Below are positions 46,091-57,973 of a stretch of 64,000 nucleotides of DNA, in pieces. The notes under the pieces are model-generated. The model did not search any database and had not been told where the DNA came from. It worked only from the letters and a program-made list of their open reading frames with translations. Each line of letters starts with the position of its first letter. Within the stretch, counting starts at the first letter, position 1. Location: positions 53,417 to 117,416 of the forward strand of contig CALYLW010000333.1 in NCBI GenBank assembly GCA_944989445.1. The letters run 5' to 3'. Both the position numbers and the translations under genes were made by a program. This DNA is from Ampullaceana balthica (lineage: Eukaryota; Mollusca; Gastropoda; Lymnaeidae).

Positions 46091-48388
46091 AAATCCTTTA
46101 TATTAACTCGTGGTGTCTGCGGCCGACCTTGCTTGCTTGTCGCCAAAACGTTTGATCGATTTTTAACCACTTGCTTGCAAGATAGCGAGCTGAAATTTTG
46201 CAGGCAGTTTCGTACCGATGATAAAAACAACGTATCAAAATTTCAGATCGATCGCATGTACCGTAATTAAATTATTGCTTTTTTAGATTATTTTATTTAT
46301 TCCTATGTATCATGCTATTTTTTTAGATAGAGCGTCGCGGTGCGTATTATATTGAACAACCTTTCTGTCGCGCAATAAGGTGCGTATTTTACTGACAACA
46401 CTTTTTATAAACCTATTCCTGATCGGTGCGCATTATATTAAACACGTTTTACGACACAACTGCAATTTTGTATTTTTGGATGGTCTTGCGCTGCGTGTTA
46501 TAATGAACATTCTTTTAGTTACGTCTCATACGTAAAGGATTTATAGTCAAAAACTTGTTTTTTTACGGGTTGTTTTTTTTATTAAATCCTTTATATCTAC
46601 TCGTGGTGTCTGCGGCCGCCCTTGATTGCTTGCTTGTCGCCAAAACTTTTGATTGATTTTTAACACACTTCCTCTTAAGATAGCGAGCTAAAATTTTGCA
46701 GGCAGTTTTGTACCGATGATAAAAACAATGTATCAAAATTTCAGATTGATCGCATGTACCGTAATTGAATTATTGATTGTTTAGATAATTTTATTTATTT
46801 CTATGTATCATGTTATTTTTTTAGATAGAGTATAAGGGTGCGCATTATAATGAACAACCTTTCTGTCGCGCAATAAGGTGCGTATTTTATTGACAACTCT
46901 TTTATAAACATAATCCTGATCGGTGCGCATTATATTAAACATGTTTTACGACACAACTGCAATTTTGTATTTTTGGATGGTCTTGCGCTGCGTATTATAA
47001 TGAACACTCTTTTAGTTACTTCTCGTACATAACGGATTTATAGTCAAAAATATTTTGTTACGGGTTTTTTAAATTAAATCCTTTATATTAACTCGTGGTG
47101 TCTGCAGCCGCCCTTGATTGCTTGCTTGTCGCCAAAACTTTGGATCGATTTTTAACCCACTTGCTCGACAGCTAGCGGGCAGAAATTTTGCAGGCAGTTT
47201 TGTACCGATGATAAAAACAATGTATCAAAATTGCTGATCGATCACATTTACCGTAATTAAATTATTGATTTTTTAGTTTATTTTATTTATTCCTATGTAT
47301 CATGCTATTTTTTGAGATAGAGCGTCGCGGTGCGTATTATATTGAACAACCTTTCAGTCGCGCAATAAGGTACGTATTTTATTGACAACTCTTTTTATAA
47401 ACATATTCCTGATCGGTGCGCATTATATTTAACATGTTTTACAACACAACTGCAATTTTGTATTTTTGGATGGTCTTGCGCTGCGTATTATAATGAACAT
47501 TCTTTTAGTTACGTCTCGTACATAAAGGATTTATAGTGAAAAACTTAGTTTTTTTTACGTTTAAAAAAAATTGAATCCTTTATATTATCTCGTGGTGTCT
47601 GCTTGCGTGCTTGTTTGATTGTCGCCAAAACTTTTGATCGATTCTTAACCCACTTTCTCGTAAGCTAGCGAGCTGAAATTTTGCAGGCAGTTTGGTAGAG
47701 ATGATAAAAACGAAGTATCAAAATTTCAGATCGATCGCATGTACTGTAATTAATTTATTGAATTTTTAGAATATTTTATTTATTTCTATATGTAAAGTTA
47801 TTTCTTGAGATAGAGTGTCGATGTGCGTATTATATTGAACAAAATTTCCTGTTGCGCAATAAGGTTCGTATTTTATTGACATCACTTTTTACAAACATAT
47901 TCTTGATCGGTGCGCATTATATTAAACATGTTTTACGACACAACTGCAATTTTGTATTTTTGGATGGTCTTGCGCTGCGTATTATAATGAACATTCTTTT
48001 AGTTATGTCTCGTACATAAAGGATTTATAGTCAAAAAGTTGTTTTTTAGGGGTATTTTAAAATTTAAATCCTTTATATTAACTCGTGGTGTCTGCTCCCT
48101 TGAGGGCCTTGTCGCCAAAATTTTGGATCGATTCTTAACCCACTTTCTCGTAAGCTAGCGAGCTGAAATTTTGCAGGCAGTTTTGTACCGATGATAAAAA
48201 CGAAGTATCAAAATTTCAGATCGATCGCATTTTCCGTAATTAAATTATTGAATTTTTAGATTATTTTATTTATTTCTATATATCAAGTTATTTTTTGAGA
48301 TAGAGTGTTGCGGTGCGTATTATATTGAACAACCTTTCTATCGCGCAATAATATGCGTAATTTATTGACAGCACTCTTTATAAACATA
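46091..48388 (+). repeat. Five tandem R500 copies, first part
   Basis: Copies start at 46091, 46584, 47076, 47573 and 48066 (488-495 bp apart), each opening with AATCCTTTATAT and CTCGTGGTGTCTGC. The fifth is interrupted at 48388 by a Helitron and resumes at 49085. Confidence 0.88.
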
Positions 48389-49084
48389 CTAGGGGCAAGT
48401 ACCCGGCTTTGCCCGGGTTAAACAACAACAGCAACACAAACAACAAAACAACAAAAACAAAAATAACAAAACAACAAAAACAAAACAACAACAAAAACAA
48501 CAACACAACAACAACTACAACAACAACAAAGCAACAACAACATGAAGGACATTGTCGTCGCAGGGCAAGGGATGTGGACAACAACAACAATAGCAAAAAC
48601 AACACAAAAACAACAGCAACAACAACAAAAACAACAACCGCACAACAAAAAAACAACAACAACAAAACAACAACAAAAAAAAACAACAAAACAACAACTA
48701 CAACAACAACAACAATGCAACAACAACAAAACAACAACTACAACAACAAAAGCAACAACAACAAAGCAACAACAACAAAACATTTATTTCATGGCGATAG
48801 TCGCCTTCTTGTTAATCTCGACACCAAAATGTTTATTATTTTGCGTCATTATTTTACGTCTTAATTTTCAATAATTTTTATTTTATATAGCTCATGTAAG
48901 GAAAAACCTACATTTTGGGCCCCCAGCCCCCAGTATCTTATATATATGGAACGAAACCTGTTTAATAACCTTTCCGGTATAATTTTGTGTACGTGTACCA
49001 AATTTCACGTTATTTGGTTGTCTGGATCTTGAGTTATTAGGGAACAGACAGACAGACAACAAATGCGTCTTATATGTATAGAGA
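48389..49084 (-). mobile_element. Non-autonomous Helitron
   Basis: On the minus strand it starts TCTCTATACATATAAGACGC and ends CTAG. A hairpin (stem ACCCGG/CCGGGT) lies 8 bp before CTAG. The host is A before TC and T after CTAG. Removing the 696 bp restores AACATA|TTCC exactly as in intact R500 copies, with no target duplication. These are all diagnostic Helitron features. The internal GTCTGTCTGTCTG and a TTTGGTACACG segment are common in animal Helitrons. No Rep/helicase is encoded. Confidence 0.88.
48421..48782 (+). repeat. AAC-rich microsatellite inside the Helitron
   Basis: About 360 bp dominated by AAC/AACA repeats, broken at 48541-48585 by ATGAAGGACATTGTCGTCGC and a short unique stretch. 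Poly-Asn/Thr frames on plus and poly-Val/Cys frames on minus are artefacts. Confidence 0.9.
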
Positions 49085-49245
49085 TTCCCGTTCGACGCGC
49101 ATTATATTAAACACGTTTTACGATACATAACTACAATTTTGTATTTTTGGATGGTCTTGCAGTGCGTATTATAATGAACATTCTTTTAGTTATGTCTCGT
49201 ACATCAAGGATTTATAGTAAAAAACTTGATTTTTTACGTTTTTTT
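49085..49245 (+). repeat. Remainder of the interrupted R500 copy
   Basis: Continues the fifth R500 copy: CGCGCATTATATTAAACACG, ATGGTCTTGCAGTGCGTATT and CGTACATCAAGGATTTATAG. Confidence 0.85.
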
Positions 49246-50115
49246 ATATTTCTGAAGGTATCTTCGACTATAACATGCAGCATCCTAAAAGTAAATAAAG
49301 GAATACTGTATAATCTTAATCATTAGAAGATATATACATTTTTTAAAAAAACCTAAAAAAAAGTAGTACTTTTGATCAAAGACAAATTAAGACGTACTAA
49401 AAAGTAAAGATAATTAAGAATGTCTAAAATGCCAAAGGCAAAGACAGTCCTGGCTAAAGTGGAGAACAAAATTACTATATGTAAACAAAGAGTTGTAATT
49501 TGATGTGGACGAAAACTAAATGTGCTTGAAAATTAATTCTGGAAAGAACTGCCTGTACCTAATTGTTGAAAGAACTGCCTGTACCTAATTGTTGAAAGAA
49601 CTGCCTGTACCTAATTGTTGAAAGAAATGCCTGTACCTAATTTCAAAGAAAATTTGCATTTCAAGTATTGTTATTTTTTCTACTTTTAATGCGTTTTAAC
49701 TCGGTTTTGAAAGAAGAGTTTTAAAAATAATTTTAAAAATACTTTTTAGTATTCTAATTTTAAACTGTCAAATACTTGACGAAACCAGTATCAATTACTC
49801 TAAACACATTTCCTGAAACCAATCTCCTGTTTCAAGTGAGTACTGCATAAAAGTCATTGAAAAGTTTTACTCTTGAGCGCCATTTAATATAAGGAAAAGA
49901 ATATTTAAGAAAAAACTAAAACTGATTCGTGATCCATTTGAAAGCAATCATAACCCTAACCCTAACACAAATCCTAACACCTAACCATATAACTAACCAC
50001 TAATACTAACTTTCCAGAAAGTGACTTAAAGAAGACCATAAAACGTCTCGAGTGTTTCATTTAAGGGCAACATTTATTTTTACCTTTTTAACCTCATCCC
50101 CCAGCCCAACCCAAA
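49246..50115 (+). repeat. Foldback-arm flank, second copy
   Basis: Nearly the same as 42664-43240 from 49467 on, and extended leftwards by about 200 bp that also occur at 52943-53155. It contains four 26-bp repeats (GAAAGAACTGCCTGTACCTA plus ATTGTT) at 49545-49645 and the telomere-like CCCTAACCCTAAC at 49951. Confidence 0.85.
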
Positions 50116-50137
50116 ACATCATACAAGTTTTTTGTTG

Positions 50138-50805
50138 TTGTATTCTTACTGGACCCCACTTTGAGCGTATTCTTACTGGACCCCGCTTTGAGTGTATTCT
50201 TACAGGACCACGCTATCTTAAACGTATTCTTACTGGACCCCGCTATCTTAAACGTATTCTTACTGGACCCCGCTTTGAGTGTATTCTTACTGGACCCCGC
50301 TTTGAGTGTATTCTTACAGGACCCCGCTATCTTAAACGTATTCTTACTGGACCGCGCTTTGAGCGTATTCTTACTCGACCCCTTTTTCTCGAGCGTATTC
50401 TTACTGAACCCCGCTTTGAACGTATTCTTTCCGAACCCCGCTTTGAACGTATTCTTACTGGACCCCGCTTTGAGCGTATTCTTACTGGACCCCACTTTGA
50501 GCGTATTCTTACTGGACCCCGCTTTCTTGAGCGTATTCTTACTGAACCCCGCTTTGAACGTATTCTTACTGGACCCCGCTTTGAGCGTATTCTTACTGAA
50601 CCCCGCTTTGAACGTATTCTTACTGGACCCCGCTTTGAGCGTATTCTTACAGGACCCCACTTTGAGCGTATTCTTACTGGACCCGCATTGAGCGTATTCT
50701 TTCAGGACCCGGCATCTTGAGACTATTTTAATGGACCCCGCTTTTAGCGTATTCTTACTGGACCCCGCTTTGAACGTATTCTTACTGGACCCCACTTTCT
50801 TGAGC
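50138..50805 (+). repeat. Minisatellite, single foldback arm
   Basis: About twenty-four 27/30-bp monomers, with private variants (CGCTATCTTAAAC, TTTTTCTCGAGC, GAACCCCG). It is followed by the cap (to 50835) and by the loop sequence of the 42.7-kb foldback in reverse (50836-51005), so this is one arm plus loop without the second arm. Confidence 0.9.
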
Positions 50806-50902
50806 GGAGACATCATGTTGCCGTTGACGCTGTAGCAAGTGAAACTATCGTGTCAGGAAACTTTTACGCGTGACAACCAACACTGCAGACCACGAAGTAC
50901 CA

Positions 50903-51176
50903 TATATTCGTCGGGCTTCTAAGACGACCCCTTTGCTTTTCCTGTTAAAATATAGCGTTTAGGTCGTATTTTCGCCGTATAAGACCACCACTCTTTTAAA
51001 ACACTTTAAGTTTGAAATTTTCTTCATATTTCTTTGTACTTGCTGGTGCTGTGCTTTATGATCAAGTACAAATACGATAAGGGTATACCTGGCGTATAAG
51101 ACGACCCAGTCCTTTTGAGAAGATTTTTTGGTGTTAAAAAGTCGTCTTATGCGCCGTAATATACAGTATACGTCTT
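50903..51176. mobile_element. Small MITE-like elements with TATAAGACGAC termini
   Basis: Two short inverted-repeat units: 50903-50995 (CTTCTAAGACGACCCC ... CGCCGTATAAGACC) and 51085-51176 (GGCGTATAAGACGACCCA ... AGTCGTCTTATGCGCC, flanked by TATAC). Such termini occur in mariner-superfamily MITEs, but the classification is an inference. The first is also the loop of the 42.7-kb foldback. Confidence 0.55.
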
Positions 51177-51216
51177 ACGTAGATTAAGTTTAAATAATGT
51201 CTGCAATAAAATAGTC

Positions 51217-51295
51217 GGAAGCGTCACTAGGGCGGTGCGGTTGGTGCGGTTGGTGCGGACCGCACCGGGTGACACCACTCGTAGTGACGCCTCTG
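51217..51295 (+). mobile_element. MITE-A, short internally deleted copy
   Basis: GAAGCGTCACTAG to GTAGTGACGCCTCTG with GGTGCGGTT repeated and GGACCGCACCGGGTGACACC between. Only 79 bp remain of the usual 206. Confidence 0.75.
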
Positions 51296-51382
51296 AAAAT
51301 AGTGCAATTATTTTTTTTATTAAATTACAAATAATCCGGTCCACATGCACGCATACATTTGAAAATCTGCTAATGCTTACAC

Positions 51383-51720
51383 TTGTATTATCAGCCTAAA
51401 CTTCTGCAATATGCAGACCCAAGGCCAAGTCTTATCGTAAATACACAGATACAATGAAAAGATATCGAATAATTCAATGCACGGATTAAGTCCTTGGTGG
51501 CCTTCAGTCAAAGAAGATATGTAATCACACGTAAAAGTTCATTTATAATTAGTTTAAACTGTTAATAGTAAGCATAAATATACGCCAGACAGTCGACAGA
51601 CAAGCCTGACACACCCCAAACAAGCAAGACATCCCTCAGACAAAGCAAGACACACCTCAGACTAGCAATACACACCCCAGACAAGCCCGACACACCCAGA
51701 TAAGCGCTAACTACTTTACT
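51383..51720 (+). repeat. Segment duplicated at 54005, with 20-bp minisatellite
   Basis: 51383-51590 recurs at 54005-54205 almost unchanged (CAGCCTAAACTTCTGCAATA, CGGATTAAGTCCTTGG). From 51591 a short run of the CAGACAAGCCAGACACACCC type follows; at the second locus it is expanded. Confidence 0.85.
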
Positions 51721-51738
51721 TCTCCTAAATATGTTCTT

Positions 51739-52437
51739 TATCGTCAAGGGCTGGAACTATGAATCGATCTATGAGAAATTTGCTTGACAATAAAAGGGGT
51801 CAAATGTTGGGCCACATTATTATTAAAAAACTATATTAATTGTCAATAATTGTCTCTGTAATTATGTGAGTAACAAAGTCAATTTTAATAATGTTGATTT
51901 GGTTTCTATGTTCAAATGACCAATCTTATGAAACATTAGAAATCAGTTACTGAAAATAATATTTTTAAGTAACACGAGTTAATAATAATGTTTCTCACAG
52001 TATCGCAAATTATATTGAAAAATTGTTTCAAACAAATTAAAAATTCTTATCTTGTCAGTGAAATTTTCTCAAGAGCAACTGAATATTAAAATATATTAGT
52101 ACAGTGCTTTGTGGTGCAGCGATGACGGGCACATCAGATGTTTTAAATAAAAATTTAAAGTTTTCTTTCTCAGTGACAAAATATAGTGCACATTTTTTAC
52201 CGATATATTTGAAAATTTAATTGTATTATCATATATATATTTACCCGCAATTATCACTGACTGTGGCCTAATGCTAAGATAAGCGCAGGACGCAATAATC
52301 TTCTGCATAGAAGGAGCGTCTGTCAGATAAGATAAGATAAGACATCACTCTGCTTTTTTTTAAAATTGGATAATCAGTTTGGTTTTCAGATTAACATTGC
52401 GTTGATTAACACGTTATCAAGACGTTAAATTTTTAAA
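51739..52437 (+). repeat. Truncated copy of the AT-rich array block
   Basis: Begins TATCGTCAAGGGCTGGAACT as at 45107 and ends with the LINE-type tail (52265-52345), but lacks about 290 bp in the middle. It is older than the array by divergence. Confidence 0.85.
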
Positions 52438-52937
52438 AAATCCTTTATATTAACTCGTGGTGTCTGCTAGCGTGCTTGCTTGCTTGCTTGTCGCCAAAAC
52501 TTTTGATCGATTTTTAACCCACTTCCTCGTAAGCTAGCGAGCTGAATTTTTGCAGGCAGTTTCATGCCGATGATAAAAACGAAGTATCAAAATTTCAGAT
52601 CGATCTCATGTACTTTAATTAAATTATTGAATTTTTAGATTATTTGATTTATTTCTATGTATCATGTTATTTTTTGAGATAGAGTGTCGCGGTGCGTATT
52701 ATATTGAAAAACCTTTCTGTCGCGCAATAAGGTGCGTATTTTATGGACACCACTTTTTATAAACATATTCCTGATCGGTGCGCATTATATTAAACACGGT
52801 TTACGACACAACTGCAATTTTTGTTTTTTTGGATGGTCTAGCGCTGCGTATTATAATGAACATTCTTTTAGTTACGTCTGGTACAGGTACATAAAGGATT
52901 TATAGTCAAAAACTTGGTTTTTTACGGTTTTATTTAT
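52438..52937 (+). repeat. R500 copy
   Basis: One copy from AAATCCTTTATATTAACTCG (52438) to AGGATTTATAGTCAAAAACT, with four TGCG motifs and a short duplication in GGTACAGGTACATAAAGG. Confidence 0.85.
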
Positions 52938-53635
52938 TTCTGAAGGTATTTGCGACTGTAACATGCAGCATCCTAAAAGTAAATAAAGGAATACTGTATA
53001 ATCTTAATCATTAGAAGATACATACATTTTTTTTAAAAACCTAAATAAAAGTAGTACTTTTGATCAAAGACAAATTAAGACGCACTAAAAAGTAGAAGAT
53101 AATTAAAAATGTCTAAAATGCCAAAGGCAAAGACAGTCCTGGCTGAAGTGGAGAACAAAATTACTATATGTAAACAAAGAGTTTGAATTTGATGTGGACG
53201 AAAGCTAAATGTGCTTGAAAATTAATTCTGGAAAGAACTGCCTGTACCTAATTGTTGAAAGAACTGCCTGTACCTAATTGTTGAAAGAACTGCCTGTACC
53301 TAATTGTTGAAAGAACTGCCTGTACCTAATTGTTGAAAGAACTGCCTCTACCTAATTGTTGAAAGAACTGCCTGTACCTAATTGTTGAAAGAACTGCCTG
53401 TACCTAATTGTTGAAAGAACTGCCTCTACCTAATTGTTGAAAGAACTGCCTGTACCTAATGGTTGAAAGAACTGCCTCTACCTAATTGTTGAAAGAACTG
53501 CCTATACCTAATTGTTGAAAGAACTGCCTAACCCTAACACAAATCATAACACCTAACCATAGAACTAACCACTAATCCTAACTTTCCAGAAAGTGACTTA
53601 AAGAAGAACATAAAAAGTCTCGAGTGTTCCATTTC
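52938..53635 (+). repeat. Foldback-arm flank, third copy, with 26-bp minisatellite
   Basis: Matches 49246-49560, then the 26-bp unit TTGTTGAAAGAACTGCCTGT plus ACCTAA is expanded to about twelve copies (53228-53530), against four at 49.5 kb and one in the 42.7-kb arm. It then rejoins the flank at CCTAACCCTAACACAAATC. Confidence 0.9.
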
Positions 53636-53990
53636 TTACTGGACCCCGCTTTGAACGTATTCTTGCTGGACCCCGCTTTCTTGAGCGTATTCTTACTGGA
53701 CCCCGCTTTGAGCGTATTCTTACTTGTCCCCGCTTTCTTGAGCGTATTCTTACTGGATCCCGCTTTGAGCGTATTCTTACTTGTCCCCGCTTTCTTGAGC
53801 GTATTCTTACTGGAACCCGCTTTCTTGAGCGTATTCTTACTGGACCCCGCTTTCTTGAGCGTATTCTTACTGGACCCCGCTTTCTTGAGCGTATTCTTAC
53901 TTGACCCCGCTTTCTTGAGCGTATTCTTACTTGTCCCCGCTTTCTTGAGCGTATTCTTACTGGACCCTACAAGTGTATTCTTACTGGATA
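53636..53990 (+). repeat. Minisatellite, fourth locus
   Basis: About twelve monomers, mostly the 30-bp form, with the private variant TTGTCCCCGC. There is no cap sequence. It ends at GTATTCTTACTGGATAATAC and passes into the 54005 duplicate segment. Confidence 0.9.
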
Positions 53991-54004
53991 ATACAAGTGT
54001 ATAA

Positions 54005-54670
54005 TACACTTGTATTATCAGCCTAAACTTCTGCAATATGCAGACCCAAGGCCAAGTCTTATCGTAAATACACAGATACAATGATAAGATATCGAATAAT
54101 TCAATGCACGGATTAAGTCCTTGGTGGCCTTCAGTCAAAGAAGATATGTAATCACACGTAAAAGTTCATTCACAATTACTTTACACTGTTAATAGTACGC
54201 ATAAATGTAATCCAGACAACCTCAGACAAGGCAGACACACCTCAGACAAGGCAGACACACCTCAGACAAGGCAAACACACCTCAGACAAGGCACACACAC
54301 CTCAGACAAGGCTGAAACACCTCAGAAAAGCCAGATACACCCCAGACAAGCCAGACACACCTCAGACAAGCCAGACACACATCAGACAAGGGTGAAACAC
54401 CTCAGACAAGCCAGACACACCTGAGACAAGCCAGATACACCTCAGACAAGGCTGAAACACCTCAGACAAGGCTGAAACACCTCAGACAAGCCAGACACAC
54501 CTCAGACAAGCCCGACACATTTCAGACAAGGCTGAAACACCTCAGACAAGCCAGACACACCTCAGACAAGGCAGACACACCTCAGACCAGCAAGACGCAC
54601 CCCAGACAAGCCCGACACACCCCAGACAAGCCTGACACACCCCAAACAAGGCAGACACAACCCAGACAAA
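54005..54670 (+). repeat. Duplicate of 51383 segment with expanded 20-bp minisatellite
   Basis: 54005-54205 is the second copy of 51383-51590. 54213-54670 has about twenty-two units of CCTCAGACAAGGCAGACACA with GCTGAAACA and CCAGACACA variants. Confidence 0.92.
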
Positions 54671-55092
54671 CAAGATAGATTATGTTCAATGATGCCTATC
54701 AGTATTAAAAGAGAAACACGCACCAGCCAGTCAAACATTTATTTTTGGAACATTTAAAACAAGGATTTATAAGTTATAAATGGAATCACCGTTTCAGCAA
54801 TCAAGCTACGCCACTGAACATTTTGGAAAACCGCCAGGAAAACGTGACGTCTCCTCTATTTCCACCCCCTTTAAAACACGTCTCCAGCTCCAAACCTTAA
54901 AATTAAAATGGATAACAAAAAGTGTGTGTATGGGGGGGGGGAGATAATTTCTTTTTCTTTTGAAATTTTTAAGACGCTAAAACTGCAATGGGAGTGTCCC
55001 TACCCCCCTCACCCCCAAGGTTAATGTAGACATAGCTCAGGTAGGACAACGCGTGTGGATCAAAAAAGGTAGCAGACCGTCGACGATATGAA
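54671..55092. other. No gene recognised
   Basis: Unique-looking sequence with short C- and G-rich tracts. No open frame of note. Confidence 0.4.
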
Positions 55093-55800
55093 ATTGAAAG
55101 TAATAAATAAAGGTAAAAAAATGGTTTTTAAAAACCACGTTTTTACAAGCGGACTAAAAAGAAGAAAATAATTTAAAACTGTTAAGTTAAAGTACCTTCA
55201 TTTCATATGACTAAAAACGTGGGACGGGCGCTTATGAGGTTTAACATATGCGGCTCACTCATACTCTCACTTATAGATCTCTCTTTTGCCTTCTAAATTA
55301 GAAATATTTAATTTTTATACCAAACACCCGCCCCACGTTTTTAGTAATATTAAATGAAAGTACTTGAACTTACCAGTTTTAAATTATTTTCTTCTTTTTA
55401 GTCCGCTTGTAAAAACGTGGTTTTTAAAAATCATTTTTTTACCTTTATTTATTTTATTCTTTTTAGTCCACTAATAAAAACTTGGTTTTTAACAATATTT
55501 TTTTACCTCTATTTATTTTACCAAACACCTCACAAGCACCCGCCAAACGTTTTAAAAACATTGTGATGTGGTCACGAGGGGAACTCACGGATGTCAACAA
55601 AAGCAGACGGTACAGTTTCTTATATATAAACTATAGATAAACTAAAAAGTTCAATAATTTAATAACGGTACATTCGATCGATCTGAAATTTTAATACAAT
55701 GCATTGTCATCCAAGATCTATCTGTGGTAAAATTTTCAGATCTCTAGGACCATCAGTAGTGGTTCAATATTACGTTGGCAGATTTGAAAAAATCTTGGAC
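55093..55800 (-). mobile_element. Hairpin-bearing repeat H, second copy
   Basis: Reverse-orientation relative of 19196-19865. The hairpin arms are 55120-55235 (AAAACGTGGGACGGGCG) and 55325-55445 (CGCCCCACGTTTTTAGTAAT). The CCAAACACCTCACAAGCACC block follows, then the core GATCGATCTGAAATTTTAAT and CCATCAGTAGTGGTTCAATA at its far end. Both copies keep the hairpin although they differ by point changes in both arms. Confidence 0.72.
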
Positions 55801-55847
55801 AAACAAACAAACAATGCCCAACGAAAGCGAGTTAATAAAAACATGGT

Positions 55848-57313
55848 AATAAAACAAACCCGTAAAAACAAAGTTTTTGACTATAAATCCCTTATATATG
55901 AGACATAACTAGCAGTATTGATTATTTTCAAACATTTACAGACTGAATCTGTCTTAACTCAAGTTTGCTTCATAACCCTAGGGGGGGAGGGGTGGTTGGG
56001 AGGGGGAGAGGGGAAAAGTCTGGTCACCGATTCGCTTGACCGAGCTCAGCGTGACACGTAAAATGTAAACAAAAGCACCCCGTCGCTTCGATGGGTCGCC
56101 TCAATGCGTCAACTCAAACTTTCACGTGGGGAAAAAACAATAACAAACCATGAATTTGAATTACATACCTCATATAAGGATAAACTAAAAATGCATTAAA
56201 ATTAATTTAATTACGGTACGTGCGATCGATCTGAAATTTTGATTCGATGCATTGTTAGGTCAGACAAGTCAGTGTGCCAAATTTCAGCTCGATCGGATCA
56301 CGGGAAGTGGGTCATTTTCGACTTTTGTTTTTGCGCCCGCCCATGAGATGATGAGATGACGACAGAGAGAGACGGCCGCGAAGTTAATATAAGGGATTTA
56401 ATAAAACAAACCCGTAAAAACAAAGTTTTTGACCATAAATCCCTTATATTTTAGTCATAATTAAAAGTATTGATTATGTTTCAACGCCACAAATATTTAC
56501 GGACTGACACCGAGTGATGTCCCTTGTATTTTAACGGGGGATGGGTCGTGAGGGGGTGTCGGCACGACGGTCGACATCTAAGCGTCAACTCAAACTCACG
56601 TGGAAACAACAATAACAAACCGTGAATTTGAATTACATACCTCATATAAGGATAAACTAAAAATGCATTAATTTAATTACTGTACGTTCGATCGATCTGA
56701 AATTTTGATACGATGCATTGTTAGGTCAGACGGGTCCGTGTGCCCAATTTCAGCTCGATCGAATCACGGAAAGTGGGTCATTTTCGACTTTTGTTTTTCC
56801 GCCCGCCCGCCTATGAGATGATGAGATGACGACAGACAGAGACGGCCGCGAAGTTAATATAAGGGATTTAAAAAGAGAAAATAAAACAAACCCGTAAAAA
56901 CAAAGTTTTTGACTATAAATCCCTTATATATGAGACATAACTAACAGTAGTGATTATTTTTAAACATTTACAGACTGACACTGAGTGATGTCCCTTGTCT
57001 TTAATAAATGGGGGTGGGATGTGAGGGGGTGTCAGCACGACGGTCGTCGTCAACACGACGGTCGGCGTCAACTCAAACTCACGTGGAACCTGAATTAAAA
57101 AAAAACAAACAGTGAATTTTGAATTACATACCTCATATAAGGATAAACTAAAAATGCATTAATTTAATTACGGTACGTTCGATCGATCTGAAATTTTGAT
57201 ACGATGCATTGTTAGGTCAGACGGGTCCGTGTGCCAAATTTCAGTTCGATCGGATTATGGGAAGTGGGTCATTTTTGACTTCTGTTTTTCCGCCCGCCGA
57301 GCCCAAGACAGAC

Positions 57314-57392
<79 letters not shown>

Positions 57393-57425
57393 CAGAGACG
57401 GCGGTGAAGTTAATATAAGGGATTT
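55848..57425 (-). repeat. Three tandem R500-related copies
   Basis: Copies begin near 55848, 56400 and 56880, each with AACCCGTAAAAACAAAGTTT, TATAAATCCCTTATAT and, at the other end, GACGGCCGCGAAGTTAATAT then AAGGGATTTA. These ends match R500 (CCCGTAAAAA, TATAAATCCTTTAT, GTTAATATAAAGGATTTA), but the middle differs: the TGCG motifs are absent and CGATCGGATCACGGGAAGTG is present. This is a second subfamily with the same habit of tandem arrangement. Confidence 0.82.
57314..57390 (+). repeat. GA microsatellite
   Basis: About 35 GA dinucleotides after a GACA run, expanded inside the third R500-related copy. Arg-Glu frames across it are artefacts. Confidence 0.95.
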
Positions 57426-57897
57426 AAAAATCTTTAAAGACGCCACGACGGGAATCGGTGTCTGACTGTGTTAACGCACCTACTTCTTTCAGCAGGCGAT
57501 CACTGCTTAATTTTGAAGTTTTAACTAAACGCAGCAGAAGTGTCAAAGAAATAACAAATAACAGGAAGGCCAACAGGAAGAGGCTTTTTTTTTAAATACA
57601 TGTATGCATTCTAATGTATTTAAAGGACGAAATACGAGACGGACTTGCAGGAAAACTGCGAGTTTGCCTTTGTTAAATAAAATATTGTTAACAGAATTAG
57701 GACTCTGGAGAACTATTGACTTTTACCGCAGTGAGTTCTAGTTATCCGTTTTAAAGAAATGTGCGTTTACTTTGCCTCCTCTGTCAGTTTTGCTTAAACG
57801 ACCTTGTCCTCCAAGCGCTGAACCTTAGGACTTACTTGTAAAATTTTCAAATACTATAAAGTATTAGTCTCTAGTTTCTACTCGTAAACTAGCGTAT
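57426..57897. other. No gene recognised
   Basis: Unrecognised intergenic sequence between the tandem repeats and the LINE 3' end. Confidence 0.4.
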
Positions 57898-57973
57898 CTT
57901 CTTATCTTATCTGTTTCAGACGCTCCTTCTATACAGAAAATTATTGCGTCCTACGCTTATCTATGGCTTGTGT

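Noticed and set aside
48378..48864. Poly-Asn/Thr and poly-Val/Cys frames
   Set aside because: These are translations of an AAC microsatellite inside a Helitron.
57196..57465. Arg-Glu repeat frames
   Set aside because: GA microsatellite read in frame.
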